A stretch of DNA of 64,000 nt from Streptomyces sp. NBC_00483 (GCF_036013745.1 NZ_CP107880.1:9672001-9736000); one strand, 5' to 3'; counted from the stretch's first letter, positions 55,729-64,000 are shown. The notes: a model not told the origin generated them from the sequence alone. Translations and numbers: made by a program.

Positions 55729-56625
55729 CTACTCCTGCGGGGAGGCGGAGGGCAAGGGAGTTGGTGGGATCGGAGTGCTGTGCTGTTCCACTGAGGCGAA
55801 GATGTCCCGGGCGACCGGCGTGCGGATCTCCTCCGCCAGCTGCCCGATCAGGCCCGCGGTGCGGGCGAGCAGGGCGAAGCCGCGCAGGAGGGGGAGTGGG
55901 AGGCCCAGATCGGCGAGGGCGGCTCCGCACACCCCGGCGCCGTTGAGGGGGAGCGTGCGGCCGAGGACGCCCGGGTGGGTGCGGCCGATGGCCTCGAAGA
56001 GGGTGAGGTGCGGGCCGAAGAGGCCCTCCTCGCGGGCGATGTCCATGAGGCGCTGGGTGCGCGGGTCGCCCTCCTTGTGGAGGTGGTGGCCCAGGCCCGG
56101 GATCAACTCGTGTGCGGAGTGGGTGTGTTGGATCGTGCGGCGCGCCAACGAGTCCCAGGCTGTCTGGTCGTCGGGGGCCGGGTGCTCGGTGCCGAGTGAG
56201 GTCACCACTGCGGCGAGGTAATGGCCCGTGTCCTCGGTGACGCCGAGGAAGCGGGAGCCGCCGCCCAGCAGTCCGGCGGCGAGGGCGCCCTGGACCGAGT
56301 CCGGGGCGGAGAGGTACGTGAGGCGGGAGACGATCGCGGTCGGGGTGAAGCCGTGGTCGGCGAGCGCGGCCAGGACCGCCTCGAAGACGCGGGTCTCGCC
56401 GGGGCTCGGGCGGCGCTGCGTGGCCAGCCAGAACGCCAGCTCACCGAAGCCGACGGAGCCCATGATGTCCTCGGCCAGGTCCTGGCCGAGGAGCGTGATC
56501 CGCTTCGGGTCCGATGCGCCCAGGGCTGTGGGGTAGGAGGGGGGTGTGGTGGATGTGGGGTGGGTGGGCTGGTTGGGCTGCTTCGGTTGGTTGGGGTGTT
56601 TCGGGTGCTTCGGCTGGTCAGGCAT
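55729..56625 (-). CDS. Citryl-CoA lyase-like (citrate synthase-family) protein
   Basis: 298 residues, citrate-synthase C-terminal fold (GSVGFGELAFWLATQRRPSP; LSAPDSVQGALAAGLLGGGS; HELIPGLGHHLHKEGDPRTQ; PLNGAGVCGAALADLGLP). It is shorter than citrate synthase, as in citryl-CoA-lyase-type proteins paired with CoA transferases. The first ~25 residues are a proline/lysine/glutamine-rich tail (KHPKHPNQPKQPNQP) from 9-bp repeats. The start overlaps the CoA-transferase stop by 8 bp. It may split an acyl-CoA made by that enzyme; the exact substrate is unknown. Confidence 0.8.
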   Translation of the reverse strand: MPDQPKHPKHPNQPKQPNQPTHPTSTTPPSYPTALGASDPKRITLLGQDLAEDIMGSVGFGELAFWLATQRRPSPGETRVFEAVLAALADHGFTPTAIVSRLTYLSAPDSVQGALAAGLLGGGSRFLGVTEDTGHYLAAVVTSLGTEHPAPDDQTAWDSLARRTIQHTHSAHELIPGLGHHLHKEGDPRTQRLMDIAREEGLFGPHLTLFEAIGRTHPGVLGRTLPLNGAGVCGAALADLGLPLPLLRGFALLARTAGLIGQLAEEIRTPVARDIFASVEQHSTPIPPTPLPSASPQE

Positions 56626-57814
56626 GTGGGGGCTCCGTGGGGGTGGGCTTGGTCAGCCATGTGCGCAACTCCTCGCCGTGTTCGTCCAGTTCGGGCGGTG
56701 GGAGGCGGTACGTGGCAGGGGTCGCGGAGAAGCGGATCGGGTGGCGGGTCGTGGGCAGGGTGCGGTCGCCCTCGCCGACGGTGACGACCGGGTCGAGGCC
56801 GAACTCCTCGGCCATCGTGAAGCCGCCGTCGATCGTGTTGATCGGGCCGCTCGGGACTCCGGCCTTCACCAGCAGCGTGAACCATTCGTGCGCGCCGCGC
56901 GTGGCCAGGCGCTCGACCAGGATCGGGCGCAGTTCGTCGCGGTGGGACGTGCGATCGGCGTTGCGGGCGAAACGCGGGTCGTCGGCGGTATTCGGGATGC
57001 CCAACACGGAGCACAGCGTGCGGAATTGGCCGTCGTTGGCGGCGGCGACGATCAGGTCGTGGTCGGCCGTCGGCAGCGGTTCGTACGGGAAGACGCTGGG
57101 GTGGGCGTTGCCCATGCGGTAGGGGACCGTGCCCCCGGCGACGTACGCGGAGCTGTGGTTGACGAGGCCGGTGAGCGCCGAGGAAAGGAGGTTCACCTCG
57201 ACGTGCTGGCCCTCGCCGGTGGCATCGCGGTGGCGCAGCGCCGCGAGGATACCGATGGCGGCGTGGTTGCCCGCCATGACGTCGAAGACGGAGATGCCGG
57301 CCCGGAAGGGCGGGCCCTCCGGGTCCCCGGTCAGGCTCATCAGGCCGGACATGGCCTGCACCATCAGGTCGTAGCCGGGGACGTCACGGCCCGCGCCGGT
57401 GCCGAATCCGGTGATGGACGTGTAGACGAGGCGGGGGTTCGCGGCGTGGATCGTCTCGAAGTCGAGGCCGTAGCGGTCCAGGCCGCCGGGGCGGAAGTTC
57501 TCTATCAACACGTCGGCGCGGTGGGCGAGTTCGGCCGCGAGCGCGGCATCGGACTCGTCCCGGAGGTCCAAGGAGAGGGAGCGCTTGCCGCGGTTGATGC
57601 CCAGGTAGTACGTCGAGACGCCGTCGTGGACCGGGGGCATCCACGTGCGGGTGTCGTCGCCGCGCGGGCCCTCGACCTTGATGACGTCGGCGCCGAGGTC
57701 CGCGAGCAGCATCGTCGCGTACGGGCCCGCGAGGATGCGGGAGAAGTCGGCGACGAGGATGCCGGACAGCGGTCCTTTGGTGGGCGGTTGATCGGGTGCG
57801 GTGCTTGGTGGCAT
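56618..57814 (-). CDS. CaiB/BaiF family (class III) CoA transferase
   Basis: 398 residues. The family signature is near the N-terminus (VADFSRILAGPYATMLLADL; GADVIKVEGPRGDDTRTW), with the catalytic Asp region in LSLDLRDESD and IENFRPGGLDRYGLDFETIH. ATG 57814 is chosen as the start that directly precedes the conserved domain. It activates a carboxylic acid to its CoA ester, probably for the lyase next to it. Confidence 0.9.
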   Translation of the reverse strand: MPPSTAPDQPPTKGPLSGILVADFSRILAGPYATMLLADLGADVIKVEGPRGDDTRTWMPPVHDGVSTYYLGINRGKRSLSLDLRDESDAALAAELAHRADVLIENFRPGGLDRYGLDFETIHAANPRLVYTSITGFGTGAGRDVPGYDLMVQAMSGLMSLTGDPEGPPFRAGISVFDVMAGNHAAIGILAALRHRDATGEGQHVEVNLLSSALTGLVNHSSAYVAGGTVPYRMGNAHPSVFPYEPLPTADHDLIVAAANDGQFRTLCSVLGIPNTADDPRFARNADRTSHRDELRPILVERLATRGAHEWFTLLVKAGVPSGPINTIDGGFTMAEEFGLDPVVTVGEGDRTLPTTRHPIRFSATPATYRLPPPELDEHGEELRTWLTKPTPTEPPHA

Positions 57815-57888
57815 GGAGTCGGCCTCTCCGTGTCCGAGGGCCGGACACTTGCCCGTGTGGGGGATGCGGGAGCTCGGCGGGTGTGGCG

Positions 57889-58776
57889 TCACGGAGTGGT
57901 GGGTGCGCTCTCGGGGCTCCGCCACGGGCCCCGCTGCTCAAGCGCCGCAGGGGCTTGAATTGGGCCAGTCGGCTTCTGTGCCAGCGTCACATGTGGGACC
58001 GACTCCATCCGCGCGAAGTCGAGGCTGATCTCTCCCGCCGCGTGCAGCAGGCGCGGCAGGTGGGCGTGCACCAGGACGTCGACCGGGGTCTCGGCCGCGT
58101 GCGCGTTGACGTTGAGGCTCGCGATCACGCGGCCCGTGCCGTCCCGCAGGGGCGCCGCCACCGAACGGATGCCGCGGGCCAGCTGCTCGTCCGTGAGGGC
58201 CCAGCCGCGGGCCCGTACGTCGCACAACTCCGCCTCCCACTCGGCGCGTTCGGGGCGCCAGAGCGGAGTGAGGCCCGAGCGGCTCGGCTCGGCGAGAACC
58301 CGTGCCGCCTCGTCCGGGGCGAGCGCGGCGAGCAGTACCTTGCCGAGGGAGGTCTGGAGCGCGGGGAAGCGGGTGCCGATCTGCACGGACAGCGTGACGA
58401 TCTTCGGGCGGGCCACCCGGGCGACGTAGACGATGTCCGAACCGTCGAGCTGCGCGATCGAGCAGGACTCGTCGGTCTGCTCGACGAGGCGTTCCAGATG
58501 GGGGCGCGCCACGTCCCACAGGCCCATCGAGCGGACGTAGGCGACCCCGAGGTCGAGCACGCGCGGCGTGAGCGCGAAGCCGGCGGCGCACTGGCGGACG
58601 TAGCCGAGTTCGGTCAGCGTCAGCAGGATGCGGCGCGCGGTCGGGCGGGCGAGGCCCGTATCGGTCGCGACCTCGGCGAGCGACATCACCGGGCGGCCCG
58701 ACCGGAACGCGGTGATCACGTCCAGACCGCGGGCCAACGCCTCGATGAAGTCCGGGCCGGTTCCTTCGCGTGGCAT
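57889..58776 (-). CDS. IclR family regulator, PcaR/PobR-like
   Basis: 295 residues. HTH region ~7-70 (FIEALARGLDVITAFRSGRP; LARPTARRILLTLTELGYVR) with the GAF-like domain after it (LQTSLGKVLLAALAPDEAAR; GIRSVAAPLRDGTGRVIASL). This subtype commonly controls beta-ketoadipate and other aromatic catabolic genes. GGAGGAG precedes ATG 58776. It heads the CoA-transferase/lyase/dioxygenase group on the minus strand, 75 bp before the CoA-transferase, and diverges from the amidohydrolase. Confidence 0.9.
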   Translation of the reverse strand: MPREGTGPDFIEALARGLDVITAFRSGRPVMSLAEVATDTGLARPTARRILLTLTELGYVRQCAAGFALTPRVLDLGVAYVRSMGLWDVARPHLERLVEQTDESCSIAQLDGSDIVYVARVARPKIVTLSVQIGTRFPALQTSLGKVLLAALAPDEAARVLAEPSRSGLTPLWRPERAEWEAELCDVRARGWALTDEQLARGIRSVAAPLRDGTGRVIASLNVNAHAAETPVDVLVHAHLPRLLHAAGEISLDFARMESVPHVTLAQKPTGPIQAPAALEQRGPWRSPESAPTTP

Positions 58777-58832
58777 GGCGGCTCCTCCGTGCCATGGGCC
58801 AATCGATCCAACTCCCCACTGTTCCATGGGGA

Positions 58833-58899
58833 TTGACAGCAGGGTGCGCCTTCATCAGCATCGGTGGCAATGGTCGACCGGCATACGGACGCTCGTCCG
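58833..58899 (+). promoter_or_regulatory. Divergent regulatory region of the IclR and amidohydrolase genes
   Basis: On the plus strand TTGACA (58833-58838), 17-bp spacer, CAGCAT (58856-58861) could drive the amidohydrolase. CGGACG-CT-CGTCCG (58886-58899) is a short palindrome just downstream. Assignments are tentative. Confidence 0.4.
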
Positions 58900-58960
58900 A
58901 CAGGGGGCGATGCGGGTCCGGACCGATCCAGAGAGGTCCGGAGTGCCGGAGAGGAGACCG

Positions 58961-60451
58961 ATGATGCATCGCTCAGCTCCCTCGGAACCACCGAACCCGC
59001 CGAACCCGCCGGAATCGTTCCCGCCCGGACGGCCCGTCGTCCTGCGCGGCGGCACCGTCCTGCCCATGGACCGCGCCCGTCGGGTCCTCCCCGGCACCGA
59101 TGTGCTGGTCATCGGTGATCGCATCGCCGCCGTCGGGCCTCAACTCGCGGTAGCCGACGGCACGTTGGAGATCGACGCCACCGACGGCATCGTCATGCCC
59201 GGCATGATCGACACGCATCGGCACATGTGGCAGACCGCCATGCGCGGCTACGGCGCCGACTGGACGCTCACCCAGTATTTCGTCTGGTACTACCTCGAAC
59301 ACGGCACCGCCTTTCGCCCGCAGGACATCCACGCGGGCAACCTGCTCGCCGCCGTCGAGGCGCTCGACGCGGGCGTCACGACGGTCGTCGACTGGTCGCA
59401 CGGGCTGCAGAGCACCGCGCACGCCGAGGCCGCCGTGGACGCGCTGCGCTCCGTTCCCGGCCGGTACGTCCTCGCCTACGGGAACATCCAGCAGGCGCCC
59501 GCCGAATGGGCCACGGCCCCGGACTTCCGGGCCTTCGCGCGTCGGCACATCGCCGATGCCGACGACATGCTCGGCTTCCAGCTCGCCTTTGACGTCACGG
59601 GCGACCCGGCCTTCCCCGAGAAGCCCGCCTTCGAGGCCGCCCGCGAACTCGGCGTACCCGTCACCACGCACGCAGGGGTGTGGGGCGCCACCAATGACGA
59701 CGGCATCCGCCTCATGCACGAGCACGGCTTCATGACACCCGAGACGGTGTACGTGCACGCGGCGACGCTGTCACCGGACTCGTACCAGCGCATCGCGGCG
59801 ACCGGCGGCTCGGTGTCCGTGTCCACGGAGAGCGAGCAGAGCGCGGGCCAGGGCTATCCGACGACCTGGGCGTTGCGCGCCCACGGCATCCCCGTGTCCC
59901 TGTCGATGGATACGAGCGTGTGGTGGAGCGGCGATCTGTTCTCCGCGATGCGTACGACGCTGGGCGCCGACCGGGCCCGCGAGCACTTGGAGGCGCACGC
60001 GCTGGGGGAGACCGTCACGCACTGCGCGCTGCGGGCGGAGCAGGTCGTGGAGTGGGCGACCGCGGGCGGCGCGCGGGCGCTCGGCCGTGACCGTGACCTC
60101 GGCAGCGTGGAGGAGGGCAAGAAGGCCGATCTCGTCCTCGTAAAGAACGACCACTCACCTGTTTCCTTCCCGCTTCTCAATCCCTACGGACACATCGCCT
60201 TCCAGGCTCAGCGCGGTGATGTGCACACCGTCCTTGTCGACGGGCGGGTCGTGAAGCACGAGCACCGCCTCGTCGACATCGACCTCGCCGCCGTGCGACG
60301 CGAGGCCGAGGGCACCGTCGAGCACCTGCGGTCGACGCTGGGCGAGGAGGCGTGGCGGGCCGGAATGAACCCCGACGTTCCCGAGGCGAAGATCCTCGAC
60401 AACCCGTACACGTACACCGACTTCCGGTCCGGAACGACCCACGGCCGGTGA
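58961..60451 (+). CDS. TRZ/ATZ-family amidohydrolase
   Basis: 496 residues. The metal-binding HxH is H86-R-H88 in MIDTHRHMWQ; further ligands are in VTTHAGVWG, YVHAATLS and SMDTSVW. The family includes deaminases and chlorohydrolases of heterocycles (atrazine, 8-oxoguanine, guanine types). The N-terminal 20 residues are Pro-rich (EPPNPPNPPESFPP). ATG 58961 has GAGGAG upstream. The MFS transporter 257 bp downstream on the same strand may supply its substrate, and the divergent IclR may regulate it. Confidence 0.88.
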   Translation: MMHRSAPSEPPNPPNPPESFPPGRPVVLRGGTVLPMDRARRVLPGTDVLVIGDRIAAVGPQLAVADGTLEIDATDGIVMPGMIDTHRHMWQTAMRGYGADWTLTQYFVWYYLEHGTAFRPQDIHAGNLLAAVEALDAGVTTVVDWSHGLQSTAHAEAAVDALRSVPGRYVLAYGNIQQAPAEWATAPDFRAFARRHIADADDMLGFQLAFDVTGDPAFPEKPAFEAARELGVPVTTHAGVWGATNDDGIRLMHEHGFMTPETVYVHAATLSPDSYQRIAATGGSVSVSTESEQSAGQGYPTTWALRAHGIPVSLSMDTSVWWSGDLFSAMRTTLGADRAREHLEAHALGETVTHCALRAEQVVEWATAGGARALGRDRDLGSVEEGKKADLVLVKNDHSPVSFPLLNPYGHIAFQAQRGDVHTVLVDGRVVKHEHRLVDIDLAAVRREAEGTVEHLRSTLGEEAWRAGMNPDVPEAKILDNPYTYTDFRSGTTHGR

Positions 60452-60500
60452 GGTCCCCGATCGGCCGGACGGAGGCCGCGTCGAGGGCATCGAGTGCGGT

Positions 60501-60515
60501 GTGAAAGACTTTCAC
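60501..60515. promoter_or_regulatory. Palindrome GTGAAAG-A-CTTTCAC upstream of the MFS gene
   Basis: Perfect 15-bp palindrome in the 257-bp gap between the amidohydrolase and the MFS transporter, about 195 bp before the transporter start. Candidate operator; nothing else recognisable is in this gap. Confidence 0.45.
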
Positions 60516-60708
60516 CCTGCCGGTGCGAGCACGGTCCCCATGGAGACCGTCGACGCCACCATCTCTTCTTTCGTCCTCCGGATGCCACGACCGTTTTTCT
60601 CCCCGGTCGCGCCGTGTCCGGACGTCGGCATGAGCGGGTGGGGCAGGCCGCCCGCCCCGGCGCCTGCCCCAGTCCACCTCGCGCGACGGAACGACGGAAC
60701 CAAGCCAC

Positions 60709-61980
60709 ATGACACAACTGGATGAGACGGCCGCGACCCCGAGCGCCGCAGGCCCGGTGGACAGTGCGGACGGCGGTGACAAGCCCAGCCGTTACGCGAA
60801 GAAGGCGGTGTTCGCCTCCTCCCTCGGCTACGCGATGGACGGCTTCGACCTGCTGATCCTGAGCTTCGCCCTCTCCGCCATCTCCGCCGACCTCGGCCTG
60901 GACAAGGCGCAGGGCGGCTCGCTCGCCACCATCACGCTCATCGGCGCCGTCGTCGGCGGACTCGGCTTCGGGATGCTCGCCGACCGGATCGGGCGGGTGA
61001 AGGTCCTCACCTACTCGGTGATCTTCTTCGCCGTCTTCACCGGCCTCTCGGCGCTGGCGACGTCGTACGGGGAGCTGTCCGCGTTCCGGTTCCTGGCCGG
61101 CGTCGGGATCGGCGGCGAGTTCGGCATCGGTATGACGCTCGCCGCCGAGGCGTGGCCGAGCAAGAAGCGGGCGCGCGCCACGTCGCTGGTCGCGCTCGGC
61201 TTCCAGGCCGGCGTGCTGGCCGCGGCGCTCATCTCGGCGCCGGTGCTCGCCGCATGGGGCTGGCAGGGACTGTTCCTGATCGGCGCGGTGCCCGCGGTGG
61301 TCGCCATCGCGCTGCGCTCCCGGCTGCACGAGCCCGAGCACTTCACGCGCAGCCGCAGCGAGGGCGCGCGCCTGTCGACGCTCGCCTCACTGAAGCTGCT
61401 GGTGAAGGACGGGCCCACGGCCCGCGCCAGCTTCGGCGTCCTCGTCCTGACCTCGGTCCAGAACTTCGGCTACTACGGCATCATGACGTGGCTGCCGACC
61501 TACCTGAGCGAACGGTTCGGCTACAGCCTCACCAAGTCCTCCGGCTGGACCGCCGTCACCGTCGTCGGCATGGCGCTCGGGATTCTTCTTTTCGGTGAAC
61601 TCGCCGATCGGCTCGGCAGGCGCAGGACGTTCTGGTTCTTCCAGGTCGGCGCGGCCGTCTCCGTCCTCGCGTACAGCCAGCTCGTCTCGCCCTGGGCGCT
61701 GTTCGTCGGCGGCGCCGTGATGGGCCTCTTCGCCAACGGCATGACCGGCGGCTACGGCGCGCTGATGGCCGAGCTGTACCCGACGCAGGTGCGGGCCACC
61801 GCGCAGAACACCCTGTTCAACATCGGCCGTGCGGTGGGCGGTTTCGCGCCCGTCGTCGTGGCCCTGTGCGCGGACCGGTGGGGCTTCGCCGTCGCCATCG
61901 GCCTGCTGTCCGCGATCTACGTCGCCGACATCCTCGCCATGTTCGTCATCCCGGAGCGCAAGGGTTCGCGGCTCGCCTGA
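60709..61980 (+). CDS. MFS transporter, aromatic-acid/H+ symporter-like
   Basis: 423 residues, 12 predicted helices. GYAMDGFDLLILSFALSAIS in helix 1, ADRIGRVKVLTY in loop 2-3 and ELYPTQVRATAQNTLFNIGR near helix 11 place it near the AAHS/sialate porter branch. It probably imports the substrate of the neighbouring amidohydrolase or ring-cleavage genes. The first 25 residues are a soluble acidic tail. Confidence 0.87.
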   Translation: MTQLDETAATPSAAGPVDSADGGDKPSRYAKKAVFASSLGYAMDGFDLLILSFALSAISADLGLDKAQGGSLATITLIGAVVGGLGFGMLADRIGRVKVLTYSVIFFAVFTGLSALATSYGELSAFRFLAGVGIGGEFGIGMTLAAEAWPSKKRARATSLVALGFQAGVLAAALISAPVLAAWGWQGLFLIGAVPAVVAIALRSRLHEPEHFTRSRSEGARLSTLASLKLLVKDGPTARASFGVLVLTSVQNFGYYGIMTWLPTYLSERFGYSLTKSSGWTAVTVVGMALGILLFGELADRLGRRRTFWFFQVGAAVSVLAYSQLVSPWALFVGGAVMGLFANGMTGGYGALMAELYPTQVRATAQNTLFNIGRAVGGFAPVVVALCADRWGFAVAIGLLSAIYVADILAMFVIPERKGSRLA

Positions 61981-62072
61981 GGGCCCCTGACGGCACCCGC
62001 GCAGGGTGCTCGCCTTCGGCGCGGACGGGCCGCATGCTGGGACCGGACGTCCGCGCCGAAGGGGAGGCAGCC

Positions 62073-62723
62073 GTGACTGCTCGCGATCAGGATCTGCGTA
62101 CCCAGAAGATCTGGGCCCGCGACGCGCCCCACTACGACGGCTGGATGCGCCGCATCGACCGACACCTGCTGCGCGGGGGACGCGCCCGGTTGTGCGAGCG
62201 GGCCCACGGCCGGGTTCTGGAGGTCGCCGTCGGTACCGGCCTCAACCTGCCGTACTATCCCAAGGGCACCGACCTGACCGGGATCGACCTCTCCCCGGAC
62301 ATGCTGGCCCGCGCCCGGGTACGCGCCGCGGACCTCGGTGTCGACGCCATCCTCAGCGAGGCGTCCGCGACCCGGCTCCCGTTCCCCGACGGCTCCTTCG
62401 ACACGGTCGTCTGCGCGCTGGCCCTGTGCTGCATCCCCGACGACCGCTCGGCCGTCGCCGAGATGCACCGCGTTCTCGCGCCGGGCGGCACGCTCCTCCT
62501 GATCGACCATGTCATCAGCCACCGCTTCGCCGTCCGCACGCTCCAGCGGGCGATCGAACCCGTGATGATGAAGCTCGCCGACGACCACCAACTGCGCCGC
62601 CCGCTGCACCTCGTACGGGAGGCGGGATTCAAAGTCGTCGAGCGTGAGCGCTACAGCTTCGGCGTGATCGAACGGCTCGTCGCGGTCAAGCCGGAGCTGG
62701 AGCCGGATCCCGAGCCGGAGTGA
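62073..62723 (+). CDS. Class I SAM-dependent methyltransferase
   Basis: 216 residues. Motif I VLEVAVGTGLNLPYYPKGTD, acidic strand 2 LTGIDLSPDMLARAR, FDTVVCALALCCIPDDRSAV and LAPGGTLLLIDHVISHR define the Methyltransf_11 group, close to small UbiE-like enzymes. GTG 62073 is preceded by GGGGAGG. The 3' end overlaps the convergent MerR gene by 38 bp. Substrate unknown. Confidence 0.85.
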   Translation: MTARDQDLRTQKIWARDAPHYDGWMRRIDRHLLRGGRARLCERAHGRVLEVAVGTGLNLPYYPKGTDLTGIDLSPDMLARARVRAADLGVDAILSEASATRLPFPDGSFDTVVCALALCCIPDDRSAVAEMHRVLAPGGTLLLIDHVISHRFAVRTLQRAIEPVMMKLADDHQLRRPLHLVREAGFKVVERERYSFGVIERLVAVKPELEPDPEPE

Positions 62724-63471
62724 GGGAGTCCAGGACGGCGGCGAGGTCCGCGCCCGCGCGCAGGAGTTCCACGGAGCGCGCGCCGATCCGGTCGAGGCGT
62801 TCCACGAGGATGTGCCGGACCCGCTCAGGACCGCCGCCCTCCTGGAGTGAGTGCAGCGAGTCGATGATGTCCCGCACCGCGGGGATGCCGTATCCGCTGC
62901 CGCGCAGCGCCGCGACGATCCTGGCCGCGCCGATCGCCGGGGCGTCGTAGCGGCGCGCCCGCAGCGAGGTCACGCGCTCGGGCGTGACGAGCCCCTCCCG
63001 CTCCCAGAAGCGCAGCGTCGAGGTGCGGACGCCGAGCGCGGCGGCGAGTTCGGTGATGGTCATGGTGTCGGCGCCCTCGGCCGCGCTGTGGTGGGCCGCT
63101 TCGGTTTCGACCGCGCCGTGGTGAGCCGCCTCGGACTCGATCGCCCACAGCGCCTGCTGGGCGCGCAGCACCTCGTCGCCTTCGCGCGCGAGGCCGACGT
63201 GCACGGCGTTGATCGAGGCAGCCGCCTCCGTGACCGTCCGCGTCCACAGGTCGGCCATCAGCTGCCGGGCGGCGACGGGCCCGACGGCCCCGGCGAGCCC
63301 CCGGTAGGCACGCAGCGCCTGTACGTGGACGGGCGCGTAGGCCCGATAGCCATTGCCCGACCGCACGGCCGCCGGGATGACCCCGAGCCGCTCCAGATCG
63401 CGCACCTGTTGCACGGAGTACGCCGACTCCCTGGCGACATCGACGGTCCTGAGCGCGCTCTCGTCGGGCAT
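62686..63471 (-). CDS. MerR-family regulator with two DNA-binding domains
   Basis: 261 residues. The N-terminal MerR domain is at ~8-75 (LRTVDVARESAYSVQQVRDL; GYRAYAPVHVQALRAY); a second, complete MerR winged helix lies at ~135-205 (MTITELAAALGVRTSTLRFW; ARRYDAPAIGAARIV). A linker repeats AHHGAVETEAAHHSAAEGA. A tail of ~55 residues lacks the cysteines of metal sensors. ATG 63471 has GAGAGGGGA upstream. It diverges from the DUF6194 gene across a palindrome, its likely operator. Confidence 0.85.
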   Translation of the reverse strand: MPDESALRTVDVARESAYSVQQVRDLERLGVIPAAVRSGNGYRAYAPVHVQALRAYRGLAGAVGPVAARQLMADLWTRTVTEAAASINAVHVGLAREGDEVLRAQQALWAIESEAAHHGAVETEAAHHSAAEGADTMTITELAAALGVRTSTLRFWEREGLVTPERVTSLRARRYDAPAIGAARIVAALRGSGYGIPAVRDIIDSLHSLQEGGGPERVRHILVERLDRIGARSVELLRAGADLAAVLDSLTPARDPAPAPA

Positions 63472-63509
63472 CGGTCCCCTCTCGCCTCCCCGCAACCCCA
63501 CACAAGCAC

Positions 63510-63527
63510 TTCAAGCCGATGCTTGAA
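63510..63527. promoter_or_regulatory. Candidate MerR operator (TTCAAGC-CGAT-GCTTGAA)
   Basis: Perfect 7-bp arms with a 4-bp centre in the 58-bp divergent gap of the MerR and DUF6194 genes. The CAAG/CTTG core resembles MerR-type sites such as those of SoxR. It ends 2 bp before ATG 63530, leaving no room for a ribosome site there. Confidence 0.65.
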
Positions 63528-63529
63528 CC

Positions 63530-63988
63530 ATGACCAGCAACACGAGTATGGAACAGATCATCACGACCGTGCGCGGCTTCGACGGCGCGCTCGTCCTCGC
63601 TCCCGAGCCCGGCGGTGATTTCCCCGAGATCGCGTGGGGCGACGCGTTCTTCTACTACGCGCCGGACGGCGAGGTCCCGCAGGCCGTCCAGCCGTACGGG
63701 ACGATCGTCACCAAGAACTATCCGGGTGACGTGCTGTCGGCACTGGACGCACCCGGCCGCCTGCGCGTGAACATCCAGCTCGACCGGGCCACGTTCCAAC
63801 AGCTCACTGGAGAGTCCCCGGTGGACCACGCGGCCGTCGACACCGTGCTGCCCCATCCCGTGTACGGCGCCCAGAACTGGATCTGCGTCGTCAATCCCGG
63901 TGAGGGGACGTACGACACGGTCCTGTGGCTGCTGCGCGCCGCGCACGACGCCGCACGGGCCCGCTTCGAGCGCCGTCGGCAGACGTGA
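63530..63988 (+). CDS. DUF6194 family protein
   Basis: 152 residues. The family block is IAWGDAFFYYAPDGEVPQAV, followed by YGTIVTKNYPGD and HPVYGAQNWICVVNPGEGTY. Single-domain soluble protein of unknown function. ATG 63530 lies directly after the MerR operator candidate, so translation may be leaderless or start at ATG 63548 (MEQIITTVRGFDGAL), where most family members begin. Regulation by the divergent MerR protein is likely. Confidence 0.78.
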   Translation: MTSNTSMEQIITTVRGFDGALVLAPEPGGDFPEIAWGDAFFYYAPDGEVPQAVQPYGTIVTKNYPGDVLSALDAPGRLRVNIQLDRATFQQLTGESPVDHAAVDTVLPHPVYGAQNWICVVNPGEGTYDTVLWLLRAAHDAARARFERRRQT

Positions 63989-64000
63989 TCAGCAGACCGT

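Overview
The window is high-GC actinobacterial DNA, almost certainly from a Streptomyces chromosome. It has very strong third-position G/C bias, many GTG and TTG starts with GGAGG-type ribosome binding sites, a WhiB-family protein, a mycothiol-dependent formaldehyde dehydrogenase and families typical of Streptomyces (DUF6191, DUF6194). I count about 50 protein genes. I see no rRNA, tRNA, CRISPR array, insertion sequence or phage integrase, so this looks like a normal catabolic and accessory stretch rather than a recent island.

Left part (1-25.7 kb). An amidohydrolase cut by the window edge and an MFS transporter diverge from an RpiR regulator across palindromic operators. Next come a small conserved protein, a DUF6191 protein, and a GH31 glycosidase / ABC sugar importer / LacI set on the minus strand (3.8-10.0 kb). 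Then follow an ArsR-SRPBCC fusion with two operator palindromes, a methyltransferase, and a rifampicin-phosphotransferase-like PEP-utilising enzyme behind a 30-bp perfect palindrome. After these lie a MalY/PatB aminotransferase preceded by 30-bp tandem repeats, a WhiB-like protein, a glyoxalase-fold protein with an AraC regulator, a TerD domain fused to a PD-(D/E)XK nuclease-like domain, an MHS transporter, and a Tat-exported GH2 beta-galactosidase with a LamG insert.

Middle (25.7-33.9 kb). Six minus-strand genes look like one transcription unit: trypsin-like protease with a decayed NTPase-like region; PknG-like kinase (zinc ribbons, kinase, TPR-like tail); vWA protein with zinc ribbon; four-helix membrane protein; lipoprotein solute-binding protein; Trypco1 (CU044_2847 family) protein. 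The kinase + membrane protein + binding protein trio resembles mycobacterial PknG-GlnX-GlnH nutrient sensing. The protease, vWA and Trypco1 parts are typical of actinobacterial NTP-dependent conflict systems. This combination is the best candidate for an undescribed system here.

Glycine-betaine region (34-52.4 kb). A Rieske oxygenase with ferredoxin and reductase would demethylate glycine betaine, a dimethylglycine oxidase would give sarcosine, and heterotetrameric sarcosine oxidase (soxBDAG) would give glycine. One-carbon units would be handled by a mycothiol-dependent formaldehyde dehydrogenase (mscR), formyl-THF deformylase (purU) and a formate-dehydrogenase-like molybdoenzyme. A GntR/FCD regulator appears to control the set: the same TGATATATCA-type site occurs before soxB, before its own gene and before the dimethylglycine oxidase gene. 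A twice-deleted, in-frame remnant of a second mscR lies directly behind the third site.

Right part (52.4-64 kb). A class C beta-lactamase-like hydrolase, a membrane protein, a TetR C-terminal remnant ending in a 20-bp hairpin, an intradiol dioxygenase / citryl-CoA-lyase-like / CoA-transferase / IclR group, a divergent amidohydrolase plus MFS transporter, a methyltransferase, a MerR protein with two DNA-binding domains and its probable operator, and a DUF6194 protein.
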